Virus record (IMG/VR): IMGVR_UViG_3300020442_000002
Span: 1 to 57,758 of that record
DNA from: a virus
Reading direction: 5' to 3' (one strand)
Length of the DNA stretch: 57,758 nucleotides
In this document: piece after piece, positions 54,803 through 57,758 of the stretch
Position numbering within the stretch: position 1 is the stretch's first letter
Layout of the letters: every line of letters starts with the position of its first letter
Made by a program: the position numbers and the translations under genes
Notes under the pieces: model-generated
The model's input: only the letters and a program-made list of their open reading frames with translations
What the model was told of the DNA's origin: nothing
The model's database searches: none

Positions 54803-56455
54803 ATGGCTAGCTCTTACCAAGACCTTATAAATGCACTCGTTAATCCCTACGCCTCTGAAATCATGCAGGCTTATGGGTACACGCCTTCTTCCGGCACTCC
54901 TTCGCTCACGGACCCCGGAACATACACCGATCCCGGCGGCCCGGGACCGGGGACATACATTCCTCCCAGCGGTTCTCCCGGCACGGTAATTAATCCGTAT
55001 GACACCCCCGGTGGTACTTCTCCGGGCGGCACTTCTCCGGGCGGCACTTCTCCGGGCGGCACTTCTCCGGGTGGTACTTCTCCGGGTGGTACTTCTCCGG
55101 GGGGCACTTCCCCCGGCGGCACTTCCCCCGGCGGCACTTCCCCCGGCGGCACTCCGTATGAGGGCCCGTACAACCAATCCCCAGAATTTTTAGCCGCGGT
55201 CGAAGCAGACATTCAAAACAGGTTTGGGGGCGACCGGTTCTTGCACAGCAAGAGAAACATTGTGGGCGGAGATGAGCTTGGGGCGCGTCAAACATACTCC
55301 ATAGAAGAGTTTGCCAGCGGCATATTGCCTTATGCTAAAGGCAAGTACGGCTCGGGCGTGACTTACGACCCCAAAACCGGCTTGATGTACAACAACATTA
55401 CTCAAGAAGAACTCGCACGGCGGCGAGGTGATAGTAAATATGCCCGTATTTTTGGCGTTCATCCCGACGCCCTGACTGACCGCGAAAGAAATCTTCTTAA
55501 ACTTGGCGGCCATGGCGAGATGACGCCCGGGACTCACTATATTCGTATTGGCGGACCAACCACTGGTACGCATTATTTTATTCAAGGCGATCAGGTTTAT
55601 GCCTATGACTATAAGTCAGGGGACACGCTGGGCTTTGGCGGCATGGGTCCAAAATATGGTGAGAACAACTTCCAAACGACCCCGGTTGAGTTTGACCAGT
55701 GGATAGATGATTTAAAGCCCAGTGCTTCCGAATCAACGTCTGGAGCCGACACGGCACAGGCGGAACAAAAAGAAGTGGGGCCAAGCCTTGCCTCCGAGTT
55801 GGTCATGGAAGCAGAAGAAAAACCCGGACAACTCACCGTTGCAGCGCCATCGACCCGTAAAAAGAAACCCGCTGATGCTAATACAATGGGCCAATTTTCT
55901 GGTCCAATAAACCTGCCGAGTGCTTCTGAAATGTTCCAGAGCAATTTTGATGTTTTTCGGAACATGACTGAAGAAGAGCTTATGGAAATGAACCGTGGTC
56001 GCGTTCCTCCACCAAGGATATCTTCTGCGGCCCCCGCGGCCCCTGCGGCCCCTGCGGGGCTTATAGGCAATATACAACCGTCGCCTCCGGGTGTTCTATC
56101 TGCCCCCCTTATGGGCAGTGCGCAACCCACGCGTCGTGAGCCCCCGGCAGGGCCACGCACAATAATTGAACCGACACCAACGGTGCCAACGACGACAGTT
56201 TTACCGCCCCCGGGAACTCCGAGGCCAGATACAGGCAGGTTGTCTTTTGAAGATTTTGGTGGTGGAGGTGGCCCGGCTACCCCACCACCGCCTCAAGTTA
56301 CTCCACAACCGCCTCAATTTACACCAGAGCAACAGGAAGCTATTGATCGGGTTATGGCGCAAGTTCAATCGGGCAATTTCCGCCTCCCCTTCAGGAATGG
56401 CGGACCAGTAACTTCGGGCATTGGCGGATTGTTTAGAAAAGAGGTAATGCGATAA
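54803..56455 (+). CDS. Large repeat-containing protein after terminase, 550 aa
   Basis: It starts 5 bases after the terminase stop. Residues about 70-118 are nine GGTSP units plus a final GGTP, encoded by 15-bp DNA repeats. A globular part at about 125-300 has VGGDELGARQTYSIEEFASGILPYAKG and THYIRIGG with THYFIQG. The C-terminal half is Pro, Ala and Gln-rich and disordered, and ends with FRNGGPVTSGIGGLFRKEVMR, a tail shared with other phage virion-region proteins. The function is unknown; a virion or ejection role fits. The stop overlaps the next start. Confidence 0.7.
   Translation: MASSYQDLINALVNPYASEIMQAYGYTPSSGTPSLTDPGTYTDPGGPGPGTYIPPSGSPGTVINPYDTPGGTSPGGTSPGGTSPGGTSPGGTSPGGTSPGGTSPGGTSPGGTSPGGTPYEGPYNQSPEFLAAVEADIQNRFGGDRFLHSKRNIVGGDELGARQTYSIEEFASGILPYAKGKYGSGVTYDPKTGLMYNNITQEELARRRGDSKYARIFGVHPDALTDRERNLLKLGGHGEMTPGTHYIRIGGPTTGTHYFIQGDQVYAYDYKSGDTLGFGGMGPKYGENNFQTTPVEFDQWIDDLKPSASESTSGADTAQAEQKEVGPSLASELVMEAEEKPGQLTVAAPSTRKKKPADANTMGQFSGPINLPSASEMFQSNFDVFRNMTEEELMEMNRGRVPPPRISSAAPAAPAAPAGLIGNIQPSPPGVLSAPLMGSAQPTRREPPAGPRTIIEPTPTVPTTTVLPPPGTPRPDTGRLSFEDFGGGGGPATPPPPQVTPQPPQFTPEQQEAIDRVMAQVQSGNFRLPFRNGGPVTSGIGGLFRKEVMR
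55009..55152 (+). repeat. Ten tandem 15-bp repeats (GGTSP coding)
   Basis: The units are variants of GGTGGTACTTCTCCG and keep the frame, giving a flexible Gly-Thr-Ser-Pro linker. The copy number may vary. Confidence 0.9.
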
Positions 56456-57758
56456 TGCCTGTACCGCCCAATTTTAGAGGTTTCCCTCCCGGCTACATGG
56501 GGCCCGGAACAAATCCTTATACCCCAACCACCCCCGGATCTTCGTACATGCCGCTCTTCCCGGATTATTTAACACGTAATTCTGACGGCACGTACACCTT
56601 TGCAGAAGGCACGACTAACCGACAGGTGGTAGATGTTTTGCGGGACATGGGCGTCCTGAACGATGACGACTACAACTGGTTTTTAGATTGGTTTAGCGAG
56701 TCGGCAAAGCAAGGCAACGACGTTGCCAACGGAACTTGGATGGTTGCGGGGGCAGGCGGACTAAGCTCGGAAGGCCAAGATTGGGCCCCTGAAAGCCTAC
56801 GCCGCATAAATGCGGCTTACGATTGGTTAAACAATTACGGAGAAACCGGTTCGTTTACGCCATCGCAACCTTTTTCGGAAAAGTATGGCGTTTCTTCTAA
56901 ACCTATTTCTACGCCCGGAAGCGCCTCTGGGACAAGCGACATGGGCCCGGGGTATACCGCCTCCGGTCGGCCCGTCTTTGCGGGGGCTCCGCCCACAGGT
57001 GGTGATCCACGGGCCCCGTACTACACGCAAGAGGATGTTTTAGTCAAGAGTGATGAGGCCCCCGATCTATATGCGGATACGCCTCCTCCGCCTCCGCCCC
57101 CGCCCCCTCCGCCCCCAAAAGATCTTACGTCGGACACCCCTGCGCCAGAGGATGTGCCGCCCCCGCCCCCAGAAACCCCGCCTTCGGACACTACGCCCTC
57201 ACCTCCGGCAGAAGGAATAGCCGCTGCTTTGGGCGTGGATCTTCCCGACTTTGGCGATTTTGGGGCCTTTATGGCTCAACGGGGCCAACAACGCGAGGCG
57301 GAGCCTGATTTTGAGAATGAGGTAGAGCGAGAAATTGAACGCCGCGCCGCACAGCGAGCCGCCGCGTCAGGCACCTCTACCGCCTCCACTTCACCCCTTA
57401 CTGGCTCGGGTATTTTTGGCACGGGTTTTATGGGGATTAGTCCTGAAGTAATTCAAGCCGCGATTGCCGCCGCCCGTGAACGGGAGGCAGCGGCTGCCGC
57501 AGCGGCAGCAGCGGCAACAGCCGCAGGTACTCCGCCGCCCGAGCAAATGGCAAATGGCGGTATTGTGGGCTTGATGAAAAAAGATAACACGGGACCTACG
57601 GGCGACGGTATTGAGTCGTTTCTGATGAAGTACGAATCCCCGGGCACCGTGTCCCGTGAGCGAAAGGCCGCGGCTCTAAAACGCACATTGCAACGGCTTC
57701 AACAACAGCAGATGCCTCCACAGGGACCGCCGGGTATGCCTCCGGGGGGTATGCCTCC
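56455..57758 (+). CDS. Proline-rich protein that continues across the genome join, 457 aa in total
   Basis: The ATG overlaps the previous stop (TAATG). The frame is open to the end of the window and continues at 1-147. N-terminal domain: PNFRGFPPGYMGPGTNPYTP, then a globular stretch with VVDVLRDMGVLNDDDYNWFLDWFSES. The middle has a run of about 12 prolines (near residue 208), the C-terminal half has an Ala-rich helix and MANGGIVGLMKKDNTGPTGDGIESFLMKYE, then a Gln, Pro and Gly-rich tail. No domain is recognised. Its neighbours suggest a virion protein. Confidence 0.75.
   Translation, partial: MPVPPNFRGFPPGYMGPGTNPYTPTTPGSSYMPLFPDYLTRNSDGTYTFAEGTTNRQVVDVLRDMGVLNDDDYNWFLDWFSESAKQGNDVANGTWMVAGAGGLSSEGQDWAPESLRRINAAYDWLNNYGETGSFTPSQPFSEKYGVSSKPISTPGSASGTSDMGPGYTASGRPVFAGAPPTGGDPRAPYYTQEDVLVKSDEAPDLYADTPPPPPPPPPPPPKDLTSDTPAPEDVPPPPPETPPSDTTPSPPAEGIAAALGVDLPDFGDFGAFMAQRGQQREAEPDFENEVEREIERRAAQRAAASGTSTASTSPLTGSGIFGTGFMGISPEVIQAAIAAAREREAAAAAAAAAATAAGTPPPEQMANGGIVGLMKKDNTGPTGDGIESFLMKYESPGTVSRERKAAALKRTLQRLQQQQMPPQGPPGMPPGGMP
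57682..57758. repeat. Terminal direct repeat (copy 2), assembly overlap
   Basis: Identical to 1-77; see that entry. The frame of the gene at 56455 is in phase across the join, which supports a circular map. Confidence 0.93.

Noticed and set aside
55009-55152. Regular 15-bp repeats that could be taken for a CRISPR array
   Set aside because: The units are adjacent with no spacers and are coding; there are no cas genes.
54871-55212. Minus-strand frame with perfect GEVPP repeats
   Set aside because: This is only the complement of the in-frame GGTSP repeat of the plus-strand gene.

Overview
The window is a complete podovirus-type tailed phage genome that closes on itself. Bases 1-77 are identical to bases 57682-57758, and one reading frame (56455 to the end, then 1-147) runs unbroken through the join, so the real unit is circular or circularly permuted, about 57,681 bp. 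P22-like tail parts are present (portal, tail adaptor, nozzle-type protein, large ejection proteins, no long tape measure or sheath). There is no integrase, no RNA polymerase and no tRNA gene that I can see. Host-type promoters, an exact match to the gammaproteobacterial rrn boxA, and two proteobacterial-type parS palindromes point to a gammaproteobacterial host. Relatives known to me are mostly uncultured aquatic phages; that part is recognition, not a search.

Layout. (1) 53328 to the end, then 1 to 30825, plus strand: large terminase, two repeat-rich proline-rich proteins, a lipoprotein, portal, holin and M15 endolysin, a GroES-like co-chaperonin, scaffold, decoration protein and major capsid protein, a run of tiny basic proteins, tail adaptors, a cupredoxin-like virion protein, fibre genes, a 2OG-oxygenase-like protein, tail nozzle, and four ejection-type proteins ending in a 1322-residue protein with a lytic transglycosylase domain. 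(2) 30822-32273, minus strand: a SNF2-type helicase. (3) 32365-41765, mostly plus: replication and recombination, with SSB-like protein, AEP primase, UvrD-type helicase, family A DNA polymerase of the Leu762 type, ribbon-helix-helix regulator, DUF3310, Cas4-like nuclease and HNH nuclease. (4) 42250-44858: an operon with a DUF6065-type protein and two 2OG-Fe(II) oxygenases. (5) 44917-52709: an accessory zone holding the small terminase, a VRR-NUC nuclease and a row of small cassettes, each with the same promoter motif, a leader hairpin, the same ribosome-binding leader and often its own terminator. (6) 52663-53327: a palindrome-rich non-coding region before the large terminase.

Most striking are the regulatory parts. 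A shared expression module (GTATGCGATA, hairpin, ACTTTGGGAG, start codon) recurs before many accessory genes. Two identical 16-bp parS-like palindromes bracket the accessory zone. An rrn-like boxB/boxA leader precedes the cassettes. An iteron and AT-rich region lies before the small terminase. A dispersed tandem heptamer (CACGGNY)2 occurs through the replication region, including inside genes. No computation was run; every family call rests on reading motifs and on recalled family features.
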